A DNA stretch of 64,000 bases from Sneathiella sp. HT1-7 (GTDB lineage Bacteria > Pseudomonadota > Alphaproteobacteria > Sneathiellales > Sneathiellaceae), in NCBI RefSeq assembly GCF_020731145.1, contig NZ_JAJFZN010000001.1:1-64000 (forward strand). The letters are read 5' to 3'. Each line of letters opens with the position of its first letter. Positions within the stretch are counted from its first letter, which is position 1. The notes below the pieces were generated by a model. That model was given only the letters and a program-made list of their open reading frames with translations. It made no database searches and was not told the DNA's origin. Both the position numbers and the translations under genes were made by a program. This document shows, in pieces, positions 1-9,050 of this stretch.

Positions 1-65
1 CAAGATACCCGTTGCAACAAAAAGTCGTCATTCAACAACCCCGCCGCCCAGGCATCCCTTCTCAT
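1..65 (-). CDS. Possible N-terminal fragment of a divergent gene running off the left edge
   Basis: On the minus strand an ATG at 65 opens a frame with no stop up to the window edge (21 complete codons), preceded by a weak purine-rich GGATAAAG. The visible peptide ends in LLNDDFLLQRVS. That ending would fit the start of squalene/phytoene synthase-type proteins, whose N-terminus often reads RVSRTFAL, but the diagnostic part lies outside the window. The product is a guess and the reading frame itself may be chance; a gene divergent from the peptidase at 518 is a reasonable layout. Confidence 0.25.
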   Translation of the reverse strand, partial: MRRDAWAAGLLNDDFLLQRVS

Positions 66-517
66 CTTTATCCACAATGTCAAAAATCAAACCGCCCAAA
101 ATCAAAAATTCCGGACAAAAAAACCAACCAGACAAATCAAGCAAATTAGGCCAAAAACAAAACCCAAAACCAGACCCGCCCCGTCGGCGTGACGCGGTTT
201 ATAGGACCATCATCCAACAACGTCAACGACTATTTTAAAGTTTTTTCGGCAAGCCATGTTTATGCCGCAAACTTCCCCTATAAACCGCTATTCCTGATGT
301 AAACAAACAGCTTTTCGAACGCCCGGCAATATCAACTATGATAGGTGACACAAAGACGAATGGCCGGAAGATTGAAGCAATCTCCCACCATCAATGGAAA
401 ATGAGATTCGAAGAACTTAAGGAAAAATTGAGGAATACTTGACAAAATTGCACTCTGACAGCATCTTTTGTCGCAATGAGTATGGTTAACGGCTTCTAAA
501 TCAACATATTACAACGG
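66..517. other. Gene-free leader with A/C-rich tract and long-range inverted repeat
   Basis: No convincing gene. Bases about 80-180 are strongly A+C rich on the plus strand and nearly free of G and T. Further right, GCGGTTTATAGG (194-205) is perfectly repeated in inverted form as CCTATAAACCGC (277-288). Within the loop, CGGCA and TGCCG (about 247-265) can form a second small stem. This could be a structured transcript or a regulatory region for the peptidase gene at 518; no promoter motif was assigned. Confidence 0.4.
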
Positions 518-1978
518 GTGGTTCAACGAGTGCTGAAGAGAATTAAATCAAGCGCCCAGACGGGTGCGATTGGCAAGTCTTTGCTGATGCCTGTTTTGAC
601 AACAGTTGCCGGCGGTGCCGTCGGCGCCCTGCTGGTAACCACCTTTTTGACCGGGCCTGACAAAGCGCCGACTGATCTCACAGTAAGCACAACTCAAACG
701 CAGACGACACCTGGTACTCAGGCAACAGAGAATGCAGCTGCAGCCCCGACTGAGACAGAAGAGGCAACTGCAGAAATTTCCGAAAAAGAGGGCGAAGTTG
801 CCGTCGCGGCCTATGTCGCCCCTGCTGCAAAAAATCTGAACGAACTGACGAAGACGGTCTCTGTTAGCAAGGGCGATACCTTGATGAAGGTCCTGACCCG
901 CGCCGGTGCCGACCGGACAGAAAGTTATGAGGCCATAACCGCCCTTAATGAAATATTTGATCCGCGCAGCCTGAAGATCGGGCAAGATGTTACGCTTTAT
1001 TTCGGCATGGATGACGCCAGAGAAAGTGATGCCACCGCCCCGAGCCTCATTCGTGTCTCTCTTAAAGAAGATGTCGACCGGCAGCTAGCCGCCGTCCGTA
1101 CTCCGGGTGAAGGCTTCACAGCCCAAGAAACCGTACTTGAGCTTGATCGGAAAATGGTCCGGGCTGGCGGCGTTATTCAAAGCTCCCTTTTTCTATCTGC
1201 GGCACAGGCCGGAATCCCGACGAAAACCATCGTCGACCTGATCCGGATCTTTAGTTATGACGTCGATTTCCAACGTGAAATCCAGCCCGGCGATAGCTTC
1301 GAGGTTTATTTCGAACGATTCGCGGATGAGAACGGTACTATCCTGAAAGAGGGTTCCATCCTCTGGGCGTCCATGACTTTAAGCGGTAAGGAGTTTTCAG
1401 TATATCGTTTCAAGACCGATGACGATGGCTTTACCGACTATTATGATGAAAAAGGCCGCAGCGTTAAAAAGACATTGATGCGCACACCGATTGATGGCGC
1501 TCGTCTCACATCCGGATTTGGAAAGCGTAAACACCCGACTCTCGGCTATACTAAAATGCATCGCGGTGTCGATTTCGGCGCACGCAGTGGCACGCCAATT
1601 ATGGCAGCAGGTAACGGAACGGTTGAGTTCGCGGCGCGCAATGGCGGTTACGGGAATTATGTCCGCATTCGCCATAACAGTGAATTTAAAACCGCCTATG
1701 CCCATATGCGTAAATTCGGGAAAGGTGTCCGTAAGGGCGCGCGCGTGAAACAGGGCCAGGTTATAGGCTATGTCGGCACAACAGGGCGTTCCACCGGACC
1801 TCATCTGCATTATGAAGTACATAAAGACGGTCGGCAAATTAATCCGCTTTCAGTCAAGCTGCCTGCGGGCCGTAAGCTCGGTGGAAAAATGTTGGCGGCT
1901 TTCAATGCATATACCGGACAAGTCCGTCAGGAAGTTGCCGGCGTCGAATTGGAAACGCAGCTGGCAAGTATAAAGTAA
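518..1978 (+). CDS. M23 family peptidoglycan endopeptidase with LysM-like domain
   Basis: A membrane-anchored zinc endopeptidase predicted to cut peptide cross-links in periplasmic peptidoglycan. A hydrophobic segment at residues about 22-45 serves as signal anchor. It is followed by an acidic Thr/Glu linker, a LysM/OapA-like segment (residues about 110-165) and a C-terminal LytM domain. The zinc motifs are visible: H348-xxx-D352, H396 in the YAHM motif and HLH at 429-431, so the enzyme should be active. The 486-residue length and layout match the MepM/NlpD-type alphaproteobacterial family. The start used is GTG at 518, which has no clear ribosome site. A GTG at 530, preceded by GGGTGG, is an equally plausible start and would shorten the protein by four residues. 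Confidence 0.88.
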   Translation: MVQRVLKRIKSSAQTGAIGKSLLMPVLTTVAGGAVGALLVTTFLTGPDKAPTDLTVSTTQTQTTPGTQATENAAAAPTETEEATAEISEKEGEVAVAAYVAPAAKNLNELTKTVSVSKGDTLMKVLTRAGADRTESYEAITALNEIFDPRSLKIGQDVTLYFGMDDARESDATAPSLIRVSLKEDVDRQLAAVRTPGEGFTAQETVLELDRKMVRAGGVIQSSLFLSAAQAGIPTKTIVDLIRIFSYDVDFQREIQPGDSFEVYFERFADENGTILKEGSILWASMTLSGKEFSVYRFKTDDDGFTDYYDEKGRSVKKTLMRTPIDGARLTSGFGKRKHPTLGYTKMHRGVDFGARSGTPIMAAGNGTVEFAARNGGYGNYVRIRHNSEFKTAYAHMRKFGKGVRKGARVKQGQVIGYVGTTGRSTGPHLHYEVHKDGRQINPLSVKLPAGRKLGGKMLAAFNAYTGQVRQEVAGVELETQLASIK

Positions 1979-2066
1979 CATTGTCTATCGTTCGAAAGTA
2001 ACGAAGCGGCTGTCAGATTAAGCTATAGTTTTAACCACCGTAGGCGAATAGCAGGTCGGTGTTGTT

Positions 2067-3299
2067 TTGAATAATAAAGCTCTTTTCACATTGTACTTTG
2101 TTGTGATGCTCGACGTTGCCGGGCAGGGAATTTTATTTCCGGCCTTAACAACATTGATCATTAATCCGACAAGTCACTTTTTGCCAGAAGGAACAACGGC
2201 CTCAACCCGGAACTTCTATTATGGCTTGATCACAGGCAGTTTCTTCTTTTGCTGGTTTCTCGGAGCCACAATGATTGCAAGTTACTCCGATGATGTTGGA
2301 CGCAAGATAGCTCTGGTGATCTGCCTGATTGGATCAGCACTCGGCTATATCTTGACAATTATTGGGATATATTTGCAGAGTATTAGTCTGCTTGTACTCG
2401 GGCGGATCATCGCCGGATTTACCGCTGGCAGCCAGTCTGTTTCGCAGGCAGCCATCATTGATATTAGCACCGATGAAAATCGCACCGAGAATCTTGGGCG
2501 CCTTGTTGCAGCCTTAGCAGCGGGGCTTGCCTTCGGCCCCATTGTCGGGGGCGTATTCTCCGACAAGACCTTGTGGCCTGAGTTAAATGTCACCGTTCCC
2601 GTCTATATTATCACGGCATGCTTGCTCCTAAATCTGATCCTTGTTTTGAAGTATTTTAAGGATGTGCGGGAGACCGATGGAAATTTCACCTTTAACATTT
2701 TTTCGGCTTTTACCGAGCTTGCCGCCGCCGCAAAAACACAGGCCATTCGGAATATTTCCATTGTCTTCTTTATCTGTGTTTTCTCGCTCACGCTTTTTTA
2801 CATCTATTCCATCGTTTACCTCTTTCGAAAATTTGCATTTACGACCATTGAAAACAGTGCGGCAATGTTCGTAATTGGGATCGGCCTCGCCGTTGGCAGC
2901 CGATATCTGATCAAACCTCTGGCAGACCGGTTTACGCAAGATAAGATTGTCAGCGGCTCCCTGCTCACCATGGCTCTTTTTCAAGGAATTTTCCTACTCA
3001 GTGGCAATGAATACATCGCCGTGGCAAGCATGTTACCGCTATTGATGGCCTATGGGGTTGCCTATACAAACTGCCTGTCGATTTTCTCCGATGCTGTGTC
3101 TGAAGACAAACAAGGGTGGGTAATGGGCATATCAATTTCTCTATTCACCTTCGGAGGCGGAGTTGTTTCTATCGCAGGCGAAGAGTTGATGAATATTTTT
3201 CTTGAGTTACCATTCCTTCTTTCCATTATCGGAATGGTCATTGCAAGCGCTCTTGCGGTCGGCCTGAAAATACTCCAGCCTTATAAAATACCTGCGTAG
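2067..3299 (+). CDS. MFS transporter (TetA/multidrug-like)
   Basis: A 410-residue integral membrane protein with about 12 hydrophobic segments and the major facilitator motif A (DDVGRK) in the loop after the second segment. GRIIAGFTAGSQ, at the fourth segment, resembles the tetracycline-efflux (TCR) branch. Proton-coupled export of a small molecule is likely; the substrate cannot be read from sequence. It starts with TTG at 2067 after a weak AGGTCGGT. The first membrane segment begins within ten residues, so no later start would keep it whole. It stands alone, converges on clpB and shares a bidirectional terminator with it. Confidence 0.78.
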   Translation: MNNKALFTLYFVVMLDVAGQGILFPALTTLIINPTSHFLPEGTTASTRNFYYGLITGSFFFCWFLGATMIASYSDDVGRKIALVICLIGSALGYILTIIGIYLQSISLLVLGRIIAGFTAGSQSVSQAAIIDISTDENRTENLGRLVAALAAGLAFGPIVGGVFSDKTLWPELNVTVPVYIITACLLLNLILVLKYFKDVRETDGNFTFNIFSAFTELAAAAKTQAIRNISIVFFICVFSLTLFYIYSIVYLFRKFAFTTIENSAAMFVIGIGLAVGSRYLIKPLADRFTQDKIVSGSLLTMALFQGIFLLSGNEYIAVASMLPLLMAYGVAYTNCLSIFSDAVSEDKQGWVMGISISLFTFGGGVVSIAGEELMNIFLELPFLLSIIGMVIASALAVGLKILQPYKIPA

Positions 3300-3316
3300 A
3301 TACATAAATACCGATC

Positions 3317-3353
3317 GAAAAAGGCGGCAGCCATAGCATGGCAACCGCCTTTC
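3317..3353. terminator. Bidirectional terminator between MFS gene and clpB
   Basis: AAAGGCGG (3320-3327) pairs with CCGCCTTT (3345-3352). An inner stem GCCAT/ATGGC lies across a symmetrical internal loop. On the minus strand it is followed by five T, so it mainly ends clpB; on the plus strand only a short T run follows. Confidence 0.75.
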
Positions 3354-3375
3354 TAAATCTTAACGCAAATCGAAC

Positions 3376-5964
3376 TTATGCAGCGTCAGCAAGAACGTTA
3401 TTAATCATTAGCCCATCCTCACCGGCGGTTACTTTCACTTTTGCACCGTCATCGATATTGCCTTCGAGTATCAGTGACGCCAGCGGATTCTGCAAATACC
3501 GCTGGATCACCCTTTTCAAAGGCCGAGCGCCATAAATCGGATCATAACCGCGATTGGCAATCCACTCATAAGCCGACGGATCAAGATCAAGATCAATTCG
3601 GCGATCTGCCAGCAATGTCTGCAGATGCTCGAGTTGAATGTCGACAATATCGTTCATATTCTCTCGGCTCAGGCGATGGAAGATGATCTGCTCATCCAGC
3701 CTGTTCAAAAACTCCGGCCGGAAAGACGCTCTCACGGTTTCCATTACTTTGTGGCGCACAAGCTCGTCATCCACATCGTCACCGGCGGACATATGTTCAC
3801 TACCGAGATTGGACGTCAGGATAATAAGTGTATTCTTGAAATCCACCGTCCGGCCCTGACCATCCGTCAAACGACCGTCATCAAGCACCTGAAGCAGAAT
3901 ATTGAAGACATCCGGATGCGCTTTTTCAACCTCGTCAAACAAGATGACCTGATACGGGCGCCGTCGTACAGCCTCCGTAATGACGCCTCCTTGATCATAG
4001 CCGACATATCCTGGAGGCGCACCAATGAGACGCGCAACGCTGTGTTTCTCCATAAATTCTGACATATCGACACGGAGCAAGGCATGTTCGTCATCGAACA
4101 GGAAGCCCGCCAATGCCTTGGTGAGCTCCGTCTTACCCACACCGGTCGGCCCGAGGAACAGAAATGAGCCAATCGGCTGGTTCGGATCCTGAAGACCCGC
4201 GCGGGAACGTCGAACCGCATTGGAAACAGCAACAAGCGCCTCTTCCTGACCGACAACGCGTTTACGAAGCTCTTCTTCCATGTTCAGCAGCTTTTCGCGC
4301 TCACCAGAAAGCATCTTATCAACCGGGATACCTGTCCAGCGTGACACGACACCGGCTATATCCTCTTCCTTGACGCTGTCGCGTACAATGGAAGAACCTT
4401 CCGCTTCTTCGGCTTCTTCAAGTTGCTTTTCAAGTTCCGGAATAGCACCATAGGCAAGCTCACCTGCGCGTTGCAGGTTCCCCTGCCGCTGAACATTTGC
4501 GAGTTCATTGCGTGCCGCATCGAGTTGCTCTTTAACGCTCTGGGCACGATTGAGCTTCTCCTTCTCCATCTGCCAGCTTTCCGTGAGGTCTGCAGACTGT
4601 TTCTCAAGCTCAACCAACTCGGTTTTCAACTTTTCAAGACGTTCTTTCGAGGCTTTGTCCGTTTCTTTCTCAAGCGCCGAAGCCTCGATCTTCATTTGCA
4701 GAATCTTGCGATCCAGCTCATCGACTTCCTCAGGCTTGCTGTCAACTTCCATACGCCGACGGCTGGCCGCTTCATCCATAAGGTCAATAGCCTTATCGGG
4801 AAGGAAGCGGTCCGTGATATATCGATTGGATAAGGTTGCAGCGGCGACAAGAGCACTATCGGAAATCTGCACCCCGTGATGAACCTCGTACTTCTCCTTT
4901 AGGCCACGCAGGATGGAAATCGTATCCTCAACGGTCGGTTCGGAGACGAAGACTGACTGGAACCGTCGCGCTAATGCTGCATCTTTTTCGATATATTTGC
5001 GGTATTCATCAAGTGTCGTTGCGCCAACGCAATGCAGCTCCCCGCGCGCCAAAGCAGGCTTCAACAGGTTGGAGGCGTCCATCGACCCTTCCGCGGCCCC
5101 TGCCCCGACAAGTGTGTGCAACTCGTCGATAAAGAGAATGATTTCGCCGCCCGTTGCAGAAATTTCGGACAGAACGGCTTTAAGCCGTTCCTCAAATTCA
5201 CCGCGATATTTGGCCCCGGCAATCAACTGCCCCAGATCAAGGCTCATCAGTTTCTTGTCTTTGAGGCTCTCCGGCACATCGCCATTCACAATCCGAAGGG
5301 CCAGCCCCTCAATGATGGCCGTTTTACCAACGCCGGGTTCCCCGATCAGGACCGGATTATTTTTTGTCCGTCGAGAAAGCACCTGAATTGTTCGGCGGAT
5401 TTCTTCATCGCGGCCGATCACTGGATCAAGCTTGCCCTTTTTGGCCGCTTCGGTCAGATCCCGCGCGTACTTATTAAGGGCATCATAGCTTGCTTCCGCC
5501 CCACTGCTATCAGCCGTGCGACCTTTACGCAGGTCATTAATCGCCTCGTTCAGACTATTGGGGGTAACCTTCGCATTGTTGAGGATTTTTGCGGACTCCG
5601 TTCCCTTTTCCAACGCGAGAGCAAGAAGGAGCCGTTCCGCCGTCACAAAGCTGTCACCGGCCTTATCCGCAAGTTTCTCGGCAGAGGCAAAAACGCGCGC
5701 GAGTTCTGGCGACAGGTTAACCTGTCCGGCGCCGCTACCCGTCACTTGCGGAAGTTTGGCCATCGCAGCCTCAATTCCCTGACGCGCAACGCTTGCGTCG
5801 CCGCCAGCTTTCGCAATCAGCCCACTCGCCAGTCCTTCTTTGTCATCCAGAAGTACTTTTAAGAGATGTTCAGGCGTCAGTCTTTGGTGGTTTTCACGTA
5901 ACGCCAATGATTGGGCCGATTGGATAAACCCCTTCGACCGGTCTGTGTATTTTTCAATATCCAT
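3376..5964 (-). CDS. clpB: ATP-dependent chaperone ClpB
   Basis: Hexameric AAA+ disaggregase that threads aggregated proteins through its pore together with DnaK/DnaJ/GrpE in the cytoplasm. An N-terminal Clp repeat domain is followed by AAA module 1 (Walker A GEPGVGKT, Walker B LFIDELH), the long coiled-coil middle domain that distinguishes ClpB from ClpA/ClpC (about residues 400-530), and AAA module 2 (Walker A GPTGVGKT, Walker [13 protein letters not shown]). The frame is open further upstream, but the ATG at 5964 ([13 protein letters not shown]) matches the family start and has a GAGGA ribosome site. That gives 862 residues, the usual length. Monocistronic, with a sigma-32-type promoter about 100 bases upstream. 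Confidence 0.97.
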   Translation of the reverse strand: MDIEKYTDRSKGFIQSAQSLALRENHQRLTPEHLLKVLLDDKEGLASGLIAKAGGDASVARQGIEAAMAKLPQVTGSGAGQVNLSPELARVFASAEKLADKAGDSFVTAERLLLALALEKGTESAKILNNAKVTPNSLNEAINDLRKGRTADSSGAEASYDALNKYARDLTEAAKKGKLDPVIGRDEEIRRTIQVLSRRTKNNPVLIGEPGVGKTAIIEGLALRIVNGDVPESLKDKKLMSLDLGQLIAGAKYRGEFEERLKAVLSEISATGGEIILFIDELHTLVGAGAAEGSMDASNLLKPALARGELHCVGATTLDEYRKYIEKDAALARRFQSVFVSEPTVEDTISILRGLKEKYEVHHGVQISDSALVAAATLSNRYITDRFLPDKAIDLMDEAASRRRMEVDSKPEEVDELDRKILQMKIEASALEKETDKASKERLEKLKTELVELEKQSADLTESWQMEKEKLNRAQSVKEQLDAARNELANVQRQGNLQRAGELAYGAIPELEKQLEEAEEAEGSSIVRDSVKEEDIAGVVSRWTGIPVDKMLSGEREKLLNMEEELRKRVVGQEEALVAVSNAVRRSRAGLQDPNQPIGSFLFLGPTGVGKTELTKALAGFLFDDEHALLRVDMSEFMEKHSVARLIGAPPGYVGYDQGGVITEAVRRRPYQVILFDEVEKAHPDVFNILLQVLDDGRLTDGQGRTVDFKNTLIILTSNLGSEHMSAGDDVDDELVRHKVMETVRASFRPEFLNRLDEQIIFHRLSRENMNDIVDIQLEHLQTLLADRRIDLDLDPSAYEWIANRGYDPIYGARPLKRVIQRYLQNPLASLILEGNIDDGAKVKVTAGEDGLMINNVLADAA

Positions 5965-6065
5965 GCTCGTCCTCGACACATAGACCGTTGCTTCTTTGCG
6001 CGGCTCTATCTGATCCCTAAAAGGCAATCATAACGCGAACCCGCCAACGGCTTCATCACTGATAT

Positions 6066-6095
6066 ATATGTGGGCGGATTGAGGGTGATTTCAAG
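6066..6095 (-). promoter_or_regulatory. Sigma-32 (RpoH)-like heat-shock promoter of clpB
   Basis: On the minus strand, CTTGAAA (6095-6089) is followed after 15 bases by CCACATAT (6073-6066). This is close to the RpoH consensus CTTGAAA-N13-17-CCCCATNT. It lies about 100 bases upstream of the clpB start, and clpB is a classical heat-shock gene. The assignment rests on the motif and the gene identity only. Confidence 0.65.
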
Positions 6096-6139
6096 AGAAT
6101 ATTTGAGACTACACACTCCGGGATATTGCATCCAAATGC

Positions 6140-6172
6140 AAAAGGGAGGTCCGATCCAGACCTCCCCTTTTT
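6140..6172. terminator. Bidirectional terminator between clpB promoter and DUF4167 gene
   Basis: AAAAGGGAGGTC (6140-6151) pairs with GACCTCCCCTTTT (6159-6171) around a seven-base loop. On the minus strand it ends the DUF4167 transcript; the longer T run is on the plus strand, where no gene lies upstream. Confidence 0.7.
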
Positions 6173-6210
6173 ATTTATCCAGAAGTTATCTCCAGAAGCC
6201 AAAACACACC

Positions 6211-6846
6211 TTAATCTGTCGTGTTGGCTTCTTTTGGATCTTCTTCACCAACATTCCTGCTGGATGTTCGACGCCGTAAGGTTCGCGTCCGGCTAACCTT
6301 GCGTTTCGGTTTTACCTCGCCGTCTTCTTCGCCATCCGAAGCTTCGGAAGATTTGGGCGCGTCGTTTTCACTCGCAAGTTCAATGACGGGCTGTTCAGTT
6401 GTGCCCAGATCAACTACAGGATTGCTTTGAGCTTCATCTTGCTCATTGCTCCCAGAAGCCTGCTCTTCATTATTGCGATTTCTTGCCTTACGCGGCGCCG
6501 GTGTTGCGTTTTCATTCTCAGGCGCGACAGGCGTATTTTCGGAACTTTCAACTGGTTGTTTTTCCTTCGGCGGAATCGTATTCGCGGCAATTATCCGGAA
6601 ATAATGTTCTGCATGCTGGAAATAGTTTTCAGCGGCAACACGATCACCCGAAGTCTGGGCGTCGGTTCCGAGGGCCGTGTATTTATCGTAAACCTGATTT
6701 GCTGTTCCCCGGATTTTCCCGTCGGGACCATTGCTGTCATAGTTACGGTTACCGCCATTCTGCCGACGATTGTTTCCTGACCCGGGTCGATTCCCGCCAG
6801 AATTCGTTCGTCCGCCACGGGGACGTCTATTACTACTTACTCTCAT
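6211..6846 (-). CDS. DUF4167 domain-containing protein
   Basis: Alphaproteobacterial protein of unknown function. The N-terminal 45 residues are a basic, low-complexity Arg/Asn/Gly stretch like those of RNA-binding proteins. The conserved DUF4167 core follows (residues about 45-95; motifs RGTANQVYDKY and AENYFQHAEHYFRI). The C-terminal half is acidic, low-complexity and probably disordered, ending in a short basic patch. Its position next to prmC-prfA is typical for this family and hints at a link to translation or RNA, but no function is established. Start ATG at 6846. Confidence 0.85.
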   Translation of the reverse strand: MRVSSNRRPRGGRTNSGGNRPGSGNNRRQNGGNRNYDSNGPDGKIRGTANQVYDKYTALGTDAQTSGDRVAAENYFQHAEHYFRIIAANTIPPKEKQPVESSENTPVAPENENATPAPRKARNRNNEEQASGSNEQDEAQSNPVVDLGTTEQPVIELASENDAPKSSEASDGEEDGEVKPKRKVSRTRTLRRRTSSRNVGEEDPKEANTTD

Positions 6847-7093
6847 AACTGCAATGATTCCGCCAATCTAAAGTTCAAAATTTCACTTATTGTAAAATTC
6901 TTTCAATTCAGGCACCTGCAAAAAACCCCGCTCGCGCGCTACCAAGATGTCCTTAATCCGGAAGCTCAGGCCTGAATTTTAATTAAATATCGATCATTGA
7001 CCTTAAGATCAGGTCTTGTTTTTCACATATGATCTCTAGAAAGCCTACAATCTGTTCGCGCAATAATCCAACCTTTTTTTCAAAAAAAATGCG

Positions 7094-7948
7094 CTAATCA
7101 CGAAGAAAAGCTGATACGCATCGCTCAATAGCCGCAATATCCCTATGAAATTGCGGCAACGACAGACCTGAATTCTGCATCATTTGCCCAACTTGCTGCG
7201 CCTGCTCTATACCGACTTCGAACACTAGTTGCCCATTTGGGCGCAACAAAGTCCGTATATTTGAAAGTATATCACGGTAGCTGCCAAGTCCATCCACACC
7301 TCCATCCAGCGCGAGATGCGGTTCAAAATCACGTACTTCCGGCTGAAGCCCCGCCATATCGCGCGTCGGGATGTAGGGAGGATTGCTGATCACAAGATCA
7401 AATTTTTCCCCAAGATCAATATCCCAACTGCCGCGATGGAATTCTGTGCGGAGCTCCAAACCTAACCGGCTCGCATTTTTTCGGGCGACGGCAAGGGCGG
7501 CATCACTACAATCTATTCCAACACCCGTCGCAGATGGTATCTCGCTCAAAATCGTCAGCAACAAACACCCGCTACCCGTCCCAAGATCCAGTACCCGCCG
7601 TGGATTAAATTCTTGGTTTTGCGATGAAAGTACGGCCTCAATCAGGGTTTCACTATCCGGCCGCGGATCCAAAACATCTTTGTTTACCAGAAAATCTAGG
7701 CTCCAGAATTCCCGATGTCCCGTCAAATGAGAAAGCGGCTCCCGTGCCGCGCGTCGGGTAATAAGACTATTGAATTTCTTGTGTTCTTCATCTGTGAGGA
7801 CTCGATCCGGTTCCCGGTAGAGGTAAGTCACTTCTTCACCAAGCACATTTGCTAGAAGCAATGCCGCATCTCGTTTCGCATCGCTTACATCAGATTGCCT
7901 CAAAATTTCGCCGGCTTCCAAAACCGCCGATCGAAGAGAAGCTGTCAT
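7094..7948 (-). CDS. prmC: Peptide chain release factor N5-glutamine methyltransferase PrmC
   Basis: Methylates the glutamine of the GGQ motif in release factors RF1 and RF2 using S-adenosylmethionine. Residues 1-75 form the helical substrate-binding domain. The Rossmann methyltransferase domain shows the SAM motif DLGTGSGCLL (121-130) and the glutamine-binding NPPY motif (189-192). At 284 residues it has the normal length. Its start lies four bases after the prfA stop, so enzyme and substrate are translationally coupled. Confidence 0.96.
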   Translation of the reverse strand: MTASLRSAVLEAGEILRQSDVSDAKRDAALLLANVLGEEVTYLYREPDRVLTDEEHKKFNSLITRRAAREPLSHLTGHREFWSLDFLVNKDVLDPRPDSETLIEAVLSSQNQEFNPRRVLDLGTGSGCLLLTILSEIPSATGVGIDCSDAALAVARKNASRLGLELRTEFHRGSWDIDLGEKFDLVISNPPYIPTRDMAGLQPEVRDFEPHLALDGGVDGLGSYRDILSNIRTLLRPNGQLVFEVGIEQAQQVGQMMQNSGLSLPQFHRDIAAIERCVSAFLRD

Positions 7949-7952
7949 CTGG

Positions 7953-9041
7953 TCAACTGCCGCCCTCGATCTCGGAGAGGAGTGCGGCCTGATCCTCAGA
8001 GATCAGCGCCTCTATCACTTCGCCAAGAGCTTCGCCTGTCAACACTTTATCAAGCTTATAGAGCGTGAGATTAATCCGATGGTCTGTCACGCGCCCTTGC
8101 GGAAAATTATAGGTTCTGATGCGTTCTGATCGATCGCCCGACCCGACCTGCCCTTTTCTCTCTGCGGACCGTTCTGCTGCAAGCGCCGCCCGTTGCGCCT
8201 CATAAATGCGGGAGCGCAGCACGCTCATCGCTTTTGCCTTGTTCTTATGCTGGGACTTCTCATCCTGCTGCTGCACAACAATACCGGTCGGAATATGGGT
8301 TATGCGCACCGCTGAGTCTGTCGTGTTAACGGACTGCCCACCCGGACCGGACGCGCGAAAAATATCAACCCGGATATCGCTATCGGCAATTTGCACGTCG
8401 ACCTCTTCCGCCTCTGGCAGCACGGCGACGGTAGCGGCCGATGTATGAATCCGCCCGCCAGTTTCTGTCTCCGGCACACGCTGCACCCGATGTACACCGG
8501 ACTCAAATTTGAGATTGGCGAAAACATTCCGCCCCGTCACTTTGACGACCACTTCCTTAACCCCGCCAAGATCAGATTCTGAAAAGGACATGGTTTCACA
8601 TTTCCAGCCCTGACCTTCGGCATAGCGCTGGTACATCCGGTATAGATCGCCTGCAAAAAGCGCCGCCTCTTCCCCGCCAGTACCCGCGCGTATTTCCAGG
8701 ATCGCGTTTTTCTCGTCCGCGTCATCTTTGGGCAGTAGTTGCAACTTGATGGAATGCTCCAGATCGGGAAGACGGGTTTTAAGCTCCTCAATCTCCAGCT
8801 CCGCCATCTCCTTCATTTCCGCGTCTGTGTCTTCGCTGTCGAGCATTTCTTCAAGATCACCGAGTTCACTGCGGGTCGACTGATACTGCTGTATAGCCTC
8901 GACCAGAGGCTTTATTTCAGAGTATTCCCGGCTCATGCGGACAAAGTCGTCCGGCGCCACCTCACCCATTTCACCGGACATGGCGGCTTCCAGCTCCTCA
9001 GAGCGGGCCTGTATCATTTTGAGCTTATCTTCGGGAAGCAT
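7953..9041 (-). CDS. prfA: Peptide chain release factor 1
   Basis: RF1, which ends translation at UAA and UAG codons. The GGQ tripeptide that triggers peptidyl-tRNA hydrolysis is at 234-236. The stop-codon-reading PxT motif is present as PET at 190-192 in [13 protein letters not shown]. Length 362 residues, as expected. It lies between hisS (nine bases upstream) and prmC (four bases downstream) in a tight leftward operon. Confidence 0.97.
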   Translation of the reverse strand: MLPEDKLKMIQARSEELEAAMSGEMGEVAPDDFVRMSREYSEIKPLVEAIQQYQSTRSELGDLEEMLDSEDTDAEMKEMAELEIEELKTRLPDLEHSIKLQLLPKDDADEKNAILEIRAGTGGEEAALFAGDLYRMYQRYAEGQGWKCETMSFSESDLGGVKEVVVKVTGRNVFANLKFESGVHRVQRVPETETGGRIHTSAATVAVLPEAEEVDVQIADSDIRVDIFRASGPGGQSVNTTDSAVRITHIPTGIVVQQQDEKSQHKNKAKAMSVLRSRIYEAQRAALAAERSAERKGQVGSGDRSERIRTYNFPQGRVTDHRINLTLYKLDKVLTGEALGEVIEALISEDQAALLSEIEGGS

Positions 9042-9050
9042 ATTTTGACC

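Noticed and set aside
77-238. 53-codon open frame on the plus strand in the left gene-free region
   Set aside because: Very basic and low-complexity, explained by the A/C-rich tract; no ribosome site and no recognisable family.
5032-5862. 276-codon open frame opposite clpB
   Set aside because: Shadow frame on the complementary strand of a certain gene; no family motif.
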